From: Gammaproteobacteria bacterium
GTDB lineage: Bacteria > Pseudomonadota > Gammaproteobacteria > Arenicellales > Arenicellaceae
Length of the DNA: 64,000 nt
Reading direction: 5' to 3'
Assembly: GCA_017854775.1 (NCBI GenBank)
Contig: JAFMHC010000002.1
Coordinates: 17,099-81,098, forward strand
Of the stretch, positions 28,739 through 38,950 are shown in pieces. The notes under the pieces were generated by a model that saw nothing but the letters and a program-made list of their open reading frames with translations, was not told where the DNA came from and made no database searches. A program made the translations under genes and the position numbers. Numbering within the stretch: position 1 is the stretch's first letter; each line of letters starts with the position of its first letter.

Positions 28739-31159
28739 TTACTCTTTAATATTTGATAGTATTGAAATTTGCACGCCTGCCATGATTGCAGGAGCCAAGC
28801 CTTTAGGATCATTTGAAACTAGTCTTTCGCTCATGTAGTAGCGATAGCTGCCGTCACGGCCAAAACCCAAACCAGCCACTTCGCAAATATTATTTAGGTG
28901 ATATGAACCGTCTGTATGAATTGAGACAAACTCCTTAACCAAGCCGTTATAAGCTTTCAGAGCCGGTTCCTTATATTGCTCTGGTAAGTAGCCCTGAATG
29001 ATACCTTTAGCAAGAAAGTAAGTGAACATAGCGCTACCAGATGCTTCAAGGTAATTTCCCGGCGCGGTTGGCATATCCATAATTTGATACCACACTCCAG
29101 ACTCATCTTGAGTGCTTAGCAAGCTATTCGCCAACTCGGGAATAATATCTAATAGCGGTTGTCGCAAGTCTTGTCTATCTACCGGTATCACATCCAAGAT
29201 GTCCACCAACGCCATGGCATACCAACCTAAACCACGCGACCAAACATAGCGTGACCTTCCAGTTTCAGGATCAGCCCAAACTTGCTGCTTAGCTTCATCC
29301 CAAGCATGAAAATACAAGCCTGTATCGGGGTCACGCAAATGGGCACGAGCTATCACAAACTCATTCACCGCTTCTTTCAATTTATGCTCGTCGTCTTGCA
29401 TCAAACCGACTCCCGCTAAGAACGGCATCCCCATATACACGCCGTCTAACCACAACTGGTGGGGGTAACGTTTTTTGTGCCACAGCGCACCCTCTGAGGT
29501 TTTCGGGTGTTTCTCCAAAGACGACGCGAGAATATCAATCGCTGCTCGGTACTTTGCTTCACCGGTACGAGCGTATAATCGCTGAATCATCTTACCGCTA
29601 TTGATATCGTCAATATTGTACTTGGTGGGCACGTAACCCTTAATCACTTCAACCGGATCAAGATAACTGTCCATCACGCGTTTAGCGTATTGGCTTAAAT
29701 ACACTTCTTTATTGACCTGCGCCACATCATCAAGCGCCTGCATTAACAAACCGGTGGTATAGGTCCATTGGGTTGTACGATCGCGCACATTATCAAATTT
29801 TCCATGGATTAAACTATCACCACGACGTTCGGTTTCAGACTTAGCCAATTGTGCTGATATTTCAAGCGCGCTCAAAGTCTGCAAACTGCGGGAACTCTGT
29901 GACTGAATACGAAGGCGGGGAGCTAATGTACGGCGCTCGACTTCAGTCTCAAGGGCGGTAATAAATTGCTCGCGTGTTTGCACTCCATCTGTTTGACCAG
30001 ACCATAAGGCTCCAAAGGCATATTGCACATGGGTGCCACGAGGCTTAAGCACCACAACATAGCTATTTTGGTCTCGCGTTTGCTCAACAAAATCACGTTT
30101 TTTGAACATCAGCAGCATGCCTAAATTATCATCAAACAAGCTTTGCTTGCCAAAACTGGCTACATAACTCCAAGCTTCACCGGTAATATCGAGGTCACCG
30201 ATTAGCAATTCACTGCCTTCATGCGCAACCAATCCAATGGCGAGATTGTCGAGTGGCGCTGAAGTATTAAGATTTACATCGACCATCGGGCTTCCAGCAC
30301 GCATCGATAGATCTGCCTTCAGATCAACGGTCGATGAGCCTGTGTTCCATTGCTTATAGTCGATCGCCAATGCCGAATAAAGTGGGCCATTGACCGTCAC
30401 CGTTGCTGAGCGCTGCTCTACCTTTGAAACAAATTCGACCTTCTCACCATTCCAAAAGCCATAACCACCAGCGCCTAGACTTGATCCAACTTTCAATATA
30501 TCGGCACCCCAGTCGGCCATCTTGTGATAGCTGTCATAGCCGTCTTGGCCAACATTCTGCAGCACCATCTTTTCGGTTTTTTTACCAAAGATATCAAAGC
30601 CATTACGCCAATCAAGATAGATTCGGTAACCTATCTGGTCACTTTCAATACCGGGGCCTTCATAGCGAATGTACTCACTATGGTCGGTGTATTGAGGCGG
30701 AGGAGTAATTTCGCTAACGTTGTTAAACTCGCCGCCAAGGTATTTTTTGCCCTGCCACTTGCCACCTTGCTTGATTGACACCTCGGCCTGAGTTCTAGTG
30801 ACCAACGGTTGCTCAACAACGTTATTATCAATAACAAATTCTTGTGTCTCATTTGCTTGAAGCTGGGTAACAAACAACACCTTGTCATGCTTTTTGTCGC
30901 CATCCATGTCAACCATTTGTGTGGTCACTGGCTTGCCATTCAGCCAAACCTGCACGGCCTCACCGGCAACCGCACCTAATTCATTCATCGACACGCTAAT
31001 CACCGTATCAGGCCTTGCAAAGGTCGAAGGATTGGCTACGCTAATACGAGCAATTGCATCTACGGGTGCCGCATCATTCTGCCCAACAGTTTTGACTTCA
31101 CCGGCACTGCAAGCGCTCGCGCCTAGCAGGAAAAAAGTGTTAATAAAAAGTTTTTTCAT
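28739..31159 (-). CDS. Lipoprotein with N-terminal DUF4861 region fused to GH105
   Basis: N-terminal FLLGASACS lipobox; DUF4861-like body; C-terminal GH105 motifs KRYPHQLWLDGVYMGMPF, YVWSRGLGWYAMALVDI. Confidence 0.85.
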   Translation of the reverse strand: MKKLFINTFFLLGASACSAGEVKTVGQNDAAPVDAIARISVANPSTFARPDTVISVSMNELGAVAGEAVQVWLNGKPVTTQMVDMDGDKKHDKVLFVTQLQANETQEFVIDNNVVEQPLVTRTQAEVSIKQGGKWQGKKYLGGEFNNVSEITPPPQYTDHSEYIRYEGPGIESDQIGYRIYLDWRNGFDIFGKKTEKMVLQNVGQDGYDSYHKMADWGADILKVGSSLGAGGYGFWNGEKVEFVSKVEQRSATVTVNGPLYSALAIDYKQWNTGSSTVDLKADLSMRAGSPMVDVNLNTSAPLDNLAIGLVAHEGSELLIGDLDITGEAWSYVASFGKQSLFDDNLGMLLMFKKRDFVEQTRDQNSYVVVLKPRGTHVQYAFGALWSGQTDGVQTREQFITALETEVERRTLAPRLRIQSQSSRSLQTLSALEISAQLAKSETERRGDSLIHGKFDNVRDRTTQWTYTTGLLMQALDDVAQVNKEVYLSQYAKRVMDSYLDPVEVIKGYVPTKYNIDDINSGKMIQRLYARTGEAKYRAAIDILASSLEKHPKTSEGALWHKKRYPHQLWLDGVYMGMPFLAGVGLMQDDEHKLKEAVNEFVIARAHLRDPDTGLYFHAWDEAKQQVWADPETGRSRYVWSRGLGWYAMALVDILDVIPVDRQDLRQPLLDIIPELANSLLSTQDESGVWYQIMDMPTAPGNYLEASGSAMFTYFLAKGIIQGYLPEQYKEPALKAYNGLVKEFVSIHTDGSYHLNNICEVAGLGFGRDGSYRYYMSERLVSNDPKGLAPAIMAGVQISILSNIKE

Positions 31160-31178
31160 TGTTTAGATCCGTTAGAAA

Positions 31179-32474
31179 TTAGTCAATCAAACCAAATGCT
31201 CTTGGCAACCATTCGCTTAGCCCTGGCACGTAAGTTACCGCCAGTAGCGCTAGAAACATTGCAATGTACATCGGCATAAGAGGCTTAACGATAGATGCGA
31301 CACGAGTCTTACCGACCGCACAGGCGACAAACAAAACGCTGCCCACTGGCGGGGTGCATAAACCAATCGATAAATTAAGCACCATCATGATGCCGAAATG
31401 TAGCGGAGTCATGCCCAAGGCGACCGCCACTGGCAATAAAATAGGAGTGAAAATAAGCACCGCTGGCGTCATATCTAAGAACGCACCAACCATCAATAGA
31501 ATCAGGTTTATGATCAGCAACACAACAATCGGATTATCACTCAGAGCTAATAGCGTTTGAGCCGCCAATGTTGGAATGTTCTCGTACGCCAGAATCCAAG
31601 ACATCGCAGTCGAAGTTGCTATCAGCAACATCACGATAGCGGTAGTTTTTGCTGATTTAACCAGCACCTCATAAAGCTCGGATACCGCTATTTCTCGATA
31701 GATAAATACCGATAAACCCAAGGCGTATAAAACTGCTACGGCACCGGCTTCAGTAGCGGTAAAAATGCCGCCCAATATTCCGCCAATCACCAAAACGATT
31801 AAAAACAGACTTGGCAACGCGGCCATGGTACTTTTTATCACCGTGGCTATTCGAACCCGCTCACCGCGAGGAAAGTTGTATTTCTTAGCGTATACGGCAC
31901 TCACCAACATCAAACCAAAAGCGACCAACATACCAGGCAGATACCCGCCAACAAAAAGTGCCGATATTGAAATTCCTCCACTGGCAACTGCATACACAAT
32001 CAAGATATTACTCGGCGGTATCAACAGCCCTGTAGTTGACGAGGCAGCGGTCAGCGCGGCATTAAATTCCTTCGGATAACCGTCCTTTTCCATTACTGGC
32101 ATCATGAAGCTACCAATCGCCGATGTGGCGGCGACAGCAGAACCCGAAATGGCACCAAAAAGTGTGCACGAAATCACGTTAACAAAGGCTAAACCACCAG
32201 GCAACATACCCACTAGCGAGCGAGCAAAGTCGATTAATCGACGCGCGATTCCGCCCTGCCCCATTAACTGACCGGAGAGAATGAAAAAAGGGATCGCTAA
32301 TAATGAAAAACTATCGAGGCCGCCAGCCATTCGTTGTGCCACGGTGGTCAATGCAGGCAGTGCATCAACCGATAGCAACATAGTACACACGGTGGCGATG
32401 CCAATTGAAAAGGCAATCGGTACGCCGAGTATCAGCAATACAGCAAATACAAGGAGTAGAACTAAAATGGTCAT
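31179..32474 (-). CDS. TRAP transporter large permease (DctM type)
   Basis: 12-TM DctM pattern; LLIPPSNILIVYAVASGGISISALFVGGYLPG. Confidence 0.92.
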   Translation of the reverse strand: MTILVLLLVFAVLLILGVPIAFSIGIATVCTMLLSVDALPALTTVAQRMAGGLDSFSLLAIPFFILSGQLMGQGGIARRLIDFARSLVGMLPGGLAFVNVISCTLFGAISGSAVAATSAIGSFMMPVMEKDGYPKEFNAALTAASSTTGLLIPPSNILIVYAVASGGISISALFVGGYLPGMLVAFGLMLVSAVYAKKYNFPRGERVRIATVIKSTMAALPSLFLIVLVIGGILGGIFTATEAGAVAVLYALGLSVFIYREIAVSELYEVLVKSAKTTAIVMLLIATSTAMSWILAYENIPTLAAQTLLALSDNPIVVLLIINLILLMVGAFLDMTPAVLIFTPILLPVAVALGMTPLHFGIMMVLNLSIGLCTPPVGSVLFVACAVGKTRVASIVKPLMPMYIAMFLALLAVTYVPGLSEWLPRAFGLID

Positions 32475-32965
32475 ACGACAACCTCACTGGAATCATTCAA
32501 CAGCGAGACAACACTGTAATAGACAATTAACACACCGCTGAGCGGAAGCACTGAATAGACGTAAGCCATCGGTAAGCCGAGTACGGCGGTGCTCTGTTTT
32601 AGCTCATAGGTAAGCTGCACCAAAGCGCCACCACCGATCACTAAAACAGCCAAGCCGAAGAGACCGCAACAGATATCACTAAAGATACGCAAGCGTAGCC
32701 TCCCAATATTACCAAATCTTTGTTCTAGAATATCCAGCCCTAGATGCGCTTTTTCACGATATGCATAGACGCCACCAAGCAAACCAACCCATATTAGCAA
32801 GGTAAGCGCCACCTCCTCTGTCCAAGCACTAGGGTCGCCAAGGATATAGCGCGAGAGCACTTGCCATGCGACTACCACCACCATCATCGCCATGCAAAGC
32901 GCAACTAAAAAACGGACACTCTTATCAAGAAATTTGGTCATAGTAGTACTCCTATAGAGCGTCAA
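32471..32965 (-). CDS. TRAP transporter small permease (DctQ type)
   Basis: Four TM segments; AWTEEVALTLLIWVGLLGGVYAYREKAHLGLD. Confidence 0.92.
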   Translation of the reverse strand: MTLYRSTTMTKFLDKSVRFLVALCMAMMVVVVAWQVLSRYILGDPSAWTEEVALTLLIWVGLLGGVYAYREKAHLGLDILEQRFGNIGRLRLRIFSDICCGLFGLAVLVIGGGALVQLTYELKQSTAVLGLPMAYVYSVLPLSGVLIVYYSVVSLLNDSSEVVV

Positions 32966-33947
32966 TCGAATTAAGCACGTCGCCGATCGGGGTTCCCTGA
33001 TACGCGGCCTTCATTTCTTTCACAGATTCGATAAACGGGGCTTTGTCTGGCCGGATGATTTCTACTCCACTTGCTTCGATTGCCGCCAACGCGTCATCGC
33101 TGGCTTTCTGCCAAAGCTCACCTTGAAATTTAACGCTGTCGTCAGCCGCTTGCTGCAACCAAACTTGTTGCTCGCCATTAAGGCTATTCCATATGTGCAA
33201 ACTCATTAACAAGATGTCTGGTACAAAAGTGTGCTCATCCAGAGTGTAATATTTGCTAACCTCATATTGACGAGAGTCATACAAGCTGGGCGGATTATTT
33301 TCAGCGCCATCGACCACGCCTTGCTGTAAAGACGCATATAGCTCGCCCCATGAAATTGGGGTCGCTGCACCGCCCATGGCGGCAATCATATCGACTGAAG
33401 TTTGACTTTTTTGAACTCTGATCTTTAAGCCTTTTAAGTCTTCGGGAGTAGTGACTCGCTTTTCAGTAGTATAGAAACTTCGACTTCCGGCATCGTAGTA
33501 ACCCATGCCGCGTAGGCGTACTTTTTGCGGCGCCAATAAGAGCGAGCGACCTATTTCGGAGGTGAGTACTTTTTTGAAATGAGCTTCGCTCCTGAAAACG
33601 TATGGCAAGCTAAAGACTTTCATTTCAGGCACGAAACTTTCAAGCGGGCTAGACGAAACCTTGGTCATTGCAAGGCTGCCAATTTGCAGCAATTCAACTA
33701 ATTGCCGCTCCGAGCCTAGCTGACCACTTGGGTAGATTTCTATCGTAAGCTTACCGGCCGAATAAAGAGCCACTCTATCAGCCATATGAACCATCGCCTT
33801 ATGCACTGCAGACCCGGTATCAAGCGCGTGACCTAGCTTCAATATTGTAACGTCGTCTTTCGCTTTACACGACGCGACCAATATAAGCAGCGAAACCAGC
33901 AGCACCTTGTTAAAAAATTTAACCGAAAAAACCATTCTCCTCACCAC
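32952..33947 (-). CDS. TRAP transporter substrate-binding protein (DctP type)
   Basis: LGHALDTGSAVHKAM, GSERQLVELLQIGSLAM, LKGLKIRVQKS, GVVDGAENNPPS; lipoprotein signal. Confidence 0.93.
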   Translation of the reverse strand: MVRRMVFSVKFFNKVLLVSLLILVASCKAKDDVTILKLGHALDTGSAVHKAMVHMADRVALYSAGKLTIEIYPSGQLGSERQLVELLQIGSLAMTKVSSSPLESFVPEMKVFSLPYVFRSEAHFKKVLTSEIGRSLLLAPQKVRLRGMGYYDAGSRSFYTTEKRVTTPEDLKGLKIRVQKSQTSVDMIAAMGGAATPISWGELYASLQQGVVDGAENNPPSLYDSRQYEVSKYYTLDEHTFVPDILLMSLHIWNSLNGEQQVWLQQAADDSVKFQGELWQKASDDALAAIEASGVEIIRPDKAPFIESVKEMKAAYQGTPIGDVLNSIDAL

Positions 33948-34017
33948 GTCGGTATAACCGACTATTTTTACCGTCTGCTAATGCAGTTCTTATTTTTATT
34001 AGTATATATTATTTATT

Positions 34018-34033
34018 TTGCCACCGGTAGCAA
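34018..34033. promoter_or_regulatory. Predicted LacI-family operator upstream of the TRAP/pectin operon
   Basis: TTGCCACCGGTAGCAA, imperfect palindrome with central CG; identical to the site at 38884. Confidence 0.75.
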
Positions 34034-34236
34034 TTAACAATTCAATTTCTCCTTGAATTTTCATTAAAACCGTATCAGCCATGCCAAAAACTACCGCGTC
34101 AATGCAGTTCAGGCACCCATATTAATAGACATTATCAGAAAGACACCTAACTAAAGGTGTTATGAACTAAAGCACAGATTAGTACTGAAAAATCCACGCT
34201 TAGATTAGCTGGCAATCGGTCACGCACAAAACAAGA

Positions 34237-34268
34237 AATCCCCGACCAGCATCCGCTGGCCAGGGATT
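34237..34268 (-). terminator. Terminator-like hairpin after the TonB receptor gene
   Basis: AATCCCCGACCAGC-ATCC-GCTGGCCAGGGATT. Confidence 0.6.
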
Positions 34269-34299
34269 GCAAAGCCGTTTTAAAGGCTAAGCTTGGGGG

Positions 34300-36999
34300 C
34301 TAGAAGTTTGCTCGAACACCTGCAAAGAACTGACGCCCCGTACTATTGTATTCGCGAACTAGGTTTTGAGAACCGTTACCTGTAGTGTAACGACGCTCAA
34401 ACTCATCAGTTAGATTGATAACTTCAAAGGTAAACGTAACCGAATCATTGAAATTATAGAATGCACTGAAATCGACGTGCGTAGGTCCAGTGGTATTTTC
34501 AGAAAAGTTTCCGTTACTACCAATATTTCGAGTCACATAATCATCACGATTATTAGCTGAAATTCGCGCACCATATACATCTGTTTCATAATACATAGTG
34601 AAGTTATACGAATTTTCCGAAAGACCTTCTAATGGCGCAACTGTATCAACACCAGATCGAGTCACAATAGTCTCGGCATCAACGTACGAAAAGTTCATCA
34701 GCACACCTAGATTACTAAGGGCGCCTGGCAAGAAGCTTAATGCCTGTTGGTAGGCAATTTCAAATCCATCTAACTTAGTGCCTTGAGTATTCGCCGAGGT
34801 GCTGTAACGCCAAATAATGCTCGGGTCAAGTAACGCCGGCTGGCTAGGAAAAATAGCACTGACCACGGTTTGATCTTCCGGCCGTAGTGGCTCGAAAGTA
34901 GTCGGCGAAGAAATAAAGCTATCTATATCTTTGGTAAAGTAACTAAATGCCAACACACCTTCTTCGGCAAAGTACCATTCTAATGCCAAATTCAAATCAT
35001 CAGACACTAACGGCTCAAGCTGAGTGTTGCCGCCACTGATTGTAAAGTTCACATCGGTATAATCTTTCGACGGTGCCAAGCTATTTAAACCAGGGCGTGT
35101 CAATGTGCGCGCTAAGCCGGCTCTAAACACTAAATCTTCAGTCACATCGTAGGCGATATTTAGCGATGGCAAGAACTCACTGTAATCATTCGTTTCAACA
35201 TTAGCCGTATTAGTATCTAAAAAGCCCGTTGCTGTTACGTCAGTTTCTACATAACGGCCACCTAGATTAAGCTTAAATCCACGCCCACCAATTGTGGTGT
35301 CCAAGTTATAATCGACATATATGGCGGTTGTTTCCTCTTCAATAGTCCACGTTGGTATGCCTGGTCCGCGACGGGCAATGTATGGGCCTTCGCCAAATGC
35401 GGGTACGGCTCGATCAAAATCCAGAACTAAGAAGTTTAACTCTGTCGCAGAACCGTGACTGCCAGTATCATTGTAATTAAAGACCGTACCTAAATCAGCC
35501 AAATTTCTAGGGTCGTTTGATGCTCGCTCTCCCTCCAATGCGTCAACCACACGATCATTCATCATCGCGCCAATCTCTACACTACTGGTGTCACCAAGCT
35601 GCCAATCAAAATCTAAGCGAATGGTATCATTTTGACGGTCCACGCTGTCTCGTCGCATCCGCTCGCCGTCTAGGATCACAAAATTATCGACACTGGTCAC
35701 ATCGATATCATAGTCAATTGCAGCTACGTCGGCATTACCAGTAAAATCATAAGAGAAGTTGGTGCCTATTGGCGTCTCAATATTGACTCTGAATATATCA
35801 CCTTCATAATCAGAGCTAGCCGTGCCAATCATACCGCTGATAGTCATGCGGTCATTCAGGGTGTAATCGAAATCCAGAGTAAACTGATCAAAATCAGTAG
35901 TATCAAGGTTTTGGCGACTCTCTGTACGTAAACCTACTCCATCAAAATTGCCCGCTAATGCCACTATTCCGGTACTGTCTAGGGTAACAGTGTTAGGTGT
36001 GATAGCAGGGTATCCGAACGCACCACTACGTCGAAACTCAGCAAAGGAATTATAGCTATTGGTCTGTGATTCAAATTCGGAATGAACCCAGTTAACCCCC
36101 AAGGTCAGGTCATCTGATGGCTTAAATTGGACCGCTGCGCTGAGGCCTAAACGATCTTGCTCATGACGAAAACTGTCTTGTCTTGGCAAGCGTGGAAACC
36201 AAACATTGCTTAGATCGACACCATTTAACACATTGTTTGCAGCAAAAGGGCGGTCAGGCTGAGCCCACCGAACTGTACCAAAACCGTCTTGATCAGTTGT
36301 TCGCTCAGTGTATGCGACGGAGAATAAGTAACCGAATGTCTCGTCGTCGTTGGTGTCGCTGATTGTTGCTGTTAGTCGCGGGTCTGTTTCTTCGGATAGA
36401 TCGTTATAGCCGAGCTGCGCTGACACTGAGGCATTAAAGCCAGGCTTATCAAGCGGACGGAGTGTGTATAGATCAACACTGCCGGCAATACCGCCCTCTT
36501 CAATAGAGGCGGTGGGCGCTTTATTGATATCAATTCGGCTAAACAATTCAGCCGAGAAAACATTAAAATCGAAACTTCGGCTTCTATTGGTGCCACCAGA
36601 ACTGTCCAATCCGCCGGTTGACGCCGGCACTTCCATGCCATTCAAGGTAACATGGGTAAAGCCGGCTCCAAGCCCCCGCAACGAAACCTGTCGACCCTCG
36701 CCGCCTTGACGCACGATGGTTACGCCAGGAACCCGTTGTATTGCTTCGGCTAAATTCAGATCAGGCATTTTACCTATATCTTCACTTATAATACTTTCGC
36801 GCGCATTGACCGAACTTCTCTTTAGATCAGTGGCTCTTTTCAAACTTGATCGAAAACCGGTAACCACCACTTCTTCTAAAGTTTCTATCGAATCATTTTC
36901 TGTATTCTGGGCAAATACTGGCGCCGAAGCTGCCACAAGCACTCCACTGCCTACAGCCAGTGCAATTGCACGTGATATTGAATTTAACCGATGTCGCAT
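34300..36999 (-). CDS. TonB-dependent receptor, probably for pectic oligosaccharides
   Basis: TonB-box region ETLEEVVVTGFRSSLKRATDLKRSS, plug DLNLAEAIQRVPGVTIVRQGGEGRQVSLRGLGAGFTHVTLNGM, C-terminal aromatic GRQFFAGVRANF. Confidence 0.92.
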   Translation of the reverse strand: MRHRLNSISRAIALAVGSGVLVAASAPVFAQNTENDSIETLEEVVVTGFRSSLKRATDLKRSSVNARESIISEDIGKMPDLNLAEAIQRVPGVTIVRQGGEGRQVSLRGLGAGFTHVTLNGMEVPASTGGLDSSGGTNRSRSFDFNVFSAELFSRIDINKAPTASIEEGGIAGSVDLYTLRPLDKPGFNASVSAQLGYNDLSEETDPRLTATISDTNDDETFGYLFSVAYTERTTDQDGFGTVRWAQPDRPFAANNVLNGVDLSNVWFPRLPRQDSFRHEQDRLGLSAAVQFKPSDDLTLGVNWVHSEFESQTNSYNSFAEFRRSGAFGYPAITPNTVTLDSTGIVALAGNFDGVGLRTESRQNLDTTDFDQFTLDFDYTLNDRMTISGMIGTASSDYEGDIFRVNIETPIGTNFSYDFTGNADVAAIDYDIDVTSVDNFVILDGERMRRDSVDRQNDTIRLDFDWQLGDTSSVEIGAMMNDRVVDALEGERASNDPRNLADLGTVFNYNDTGSHGSATELNFLVLDFDRAVPAFGEGPYIARRGPGIPTWTIEEETTAIYVDYNLDTTIGGRGFKLNLGGRYVETDVTATGFLDTNTANVETNDYSEFLPSLNIAYDVTEDLVFRAGLARTLTRPGLNSLAPSKDYTDVNFTISGGNTQLEPLVSDDLNLALEWYFAEEGVLAFSYFTKDIDSFISSPTTFEPLRPEDQTVVSAIFPSQPALLDPSIIWRYSTSANTQGTKLDGFEIAYQQALSFLPGALSNLGVLMNFSYVDAETIVTRSGVDTVAPLEGLSENSYNFTMYYETDVYGARISANNRDDYVTRNIGSNGNFSENTTGPTHVDFSAFYNFNDSVTFTFEVINLTDEFERRYTTGNGSQNLVREYNSTGRQFFAGVRANF

Positions 37000-37150
37000 A
37001 TTTTTCTCCTCTGATATTAATGTATATCGTAGTTATTTGAGTGATTTGACTAAACAAGAATCTTTTTCACCCTATTTTTCTACAGCCTTACTCTTGAAAA
37101 CCATGAATCATCGACATGATTCACAAATTTCAATCAAAATGCAAGACAAA

Positions 37151-37166
37151 ATGCCATCGGTGGCAT
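37151..37166. promoter_or_regulatory. Predicted LacI-family operator upstream of the TonB receptor gene
   Basis: ATGCCATCGGTGGCAT. Confidence 0.65.
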
Positions 37167-37347
37167 AATTATTTTCTAGAAGGAAATCTACTGGGTTTTT
37201 TAATGGAAAACCACAAGATTGACATCAAGCAATTGATTAATATTACTATTTTTTACAGAAAAACAACCTAAATATACAAAATAGAGCAAAAAAAATATTA
37301 ATAAATACTATATATATGATATTTAAATTGGAGTATGTAGCTATAAA

Positions 37348-37363
37348 TTGCTAACGGTAGCAT
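37348..37363. promoter_or_regulatory. Predicted LacI-family operator between the TonB receptor and LacI genes
   Basis: TTGCTAACGGTAGCAT. Confidence 0.6.
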
Positions 37364-37611
37364 TTGTTTTTTGGCTCAGACGGGTTACGATCCATCACCG
37401 AGTTAGTATAGTGTCTAGTAAGATAGTTTTGAATAAAGCATATGCTTTATGACTTTCAGCTCATACCACCCAAGAATAAAAGGCGAAGCAAACATTTGAA
37501 AAAGAACACCTTAACCAATAGTGTATGCTCGAATGGAAACCTCAGCTATTCTCGAATAGCAGACTATTGTTAACCATGCCAATCACCACCTACGTTAGAC
37601 TAGAACTCTGA

Positions 37612-38649
37612 ATGAACGAACCACAAGATAAGAACTCTACCATCAATGATGTTGCTCGCCTTTCAGGCGTTTCGAAACGCACGGTATCAAGGGTTATAAA
37701 TAAGTCGCCTAAAGTTGGTAAGTCCACTCGAGACCGTATCCAAAAGATCATAGACGACTTGGGTTATAGCCCAAACGCACAAGCTAGGGGTCTAGCATCG
37801 CGACGCTCCTATTTGCTAGGCATGATTTACGATAATCCCGACGCGCTCTATATTAATGATGTCCAAAGAGGCGTTTTAAGTATCTGCCGAGAATTCGGCT
37901 ACGAACTTGTTGTTCACCCCTGCGACATGACATCGGACAGCCTAATTAGTGACGCAGTTAACTTCGCTAACAGGTCAAAGCTAGACGGTGTTATTGTACT
38001 TCCTCCAGTTTCTGAGAATAACGACCTAGCTGGTGCGCTGGGAAAAGCAGGCGTTAATTACGTTCGCCTTGCTTCTATCGCACTTGACACAGCCAAACAC
38101 GTAGTTATTTCAAATGAACGATCTGCAGCGGCGGCGATGGCCGAATACCTGGTGACGCTTGGCCATCGACGCATTGGTTATATTGCCGGGCCTCAAGGAA
38201 TGCGCTCTACTCGAGAACGGCTTGAAGGATTCTGTGACGCTCTCGAGATTCATGGCTGCAAACCTGATTTAGACATGATTGCCTTAGGCGACTATTCATT
38301 CGAATCAGGCATCAATTGCACGCGAGAGCTTCTCGCTAATGAGAACCCTCCAACGGCTATTTTCGCTAGTAATGACGAGATGGCTGTTGGCGCAATCAAC
38401 GCGGCAAAAGATATGGGGCTCGATGTTCCTAATGACCTCTCAATCGCTGGCTTTGATGACAGCATACTGGCATCTAGGATAATGCCATCGCTTACCACGA
38501 TACGCCGCCCAGTACAAGAAATGGCTCGTTTTGCGACAAGCAAATTGATTTCATCAATCGACGGTCGCGAAGAAGAAGCGAAAACACCGATCATGCTGGT
38601 TCCATCGTTAATTGAACGCTCCTCGACTCGAGCAATTGATCTAACATAG
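37612..38649 (+). CDS. LacI-family transcriptional regulator of the pectin locus
   Basis: TINDVARLSGVSKRTVSRVINKSPKVGKSTRDRIQKIIDDLGYSPNAQARGLASRRS; periplasmic-binding-like sensor domain. Confidence 0.93.
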   Translation: MNEPQDKNSTINDVARLSGVSKRTVSRVINKSPKVGKSTRDRIQKIIDDLGYSPNAQARGLASRRSYLLGMIYDNPDALYINDVQRGVLSICREFGYELVVHPCDMTSDSLISDAVNFANRSKLDGVIVLPPVSENNDLAGALGKAGVNYVRLASIALDTAKHVVISNERSAAAAMAEYLVTLGHRRIGYIAGPQGMRSTRERLEGFCDALEIHGCKPDLDMIALGDYSFESGINCTRELLANENPPTAIFASNDEMAVGAINAAKDMGLDVPNDLSIAGFDDSILASRIMPSLTTIRRPVQEMARFATSKLISSIDGREEEAKTPIMLVPSLIERSSTRAIDLT

Positions 38650-38883
38650 CCTTAAAGCTGTCAATACTTAGGTATATAGTTGCCCGGCAAGGAGTCGCTG
38701 GCACATGACTTTGAGGGCTTTTAATGCACATTCGAGCCCGCACAATTTCAACCAAACGCCTCAACACCGGCACGCCCAAACCTCTTCAAGCACCCTATCG
38801 AAACAGTTTCGAATCAATAGGGTGATCACAAACGGTTAGAAAACAATCTAAAAGGGACTAATTAAAATGTTCTAAATAGATTA

Positions 38884-38899
38884 TTGCCACCGGTAGCAA
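38884..38899. promoter_or_regulatory. Predicted LacI-family operator upstream of GH28-uxaA-uxaC operon
   Basis: TTGCCACCGGTAGCAA. Confidence 0.75.
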
Positions 38900-38950
38900 A
38901 AAGTACTATTCTTGGGCTTGGAGCACACCTCTGACTCAATAATAAAAACA

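Noticed and set aside
31264-32541. + strand ORFs opposite the TRAP permease genes
   Set aside because: Antisense shadows of conserved membrane-protein genes, no own domain.
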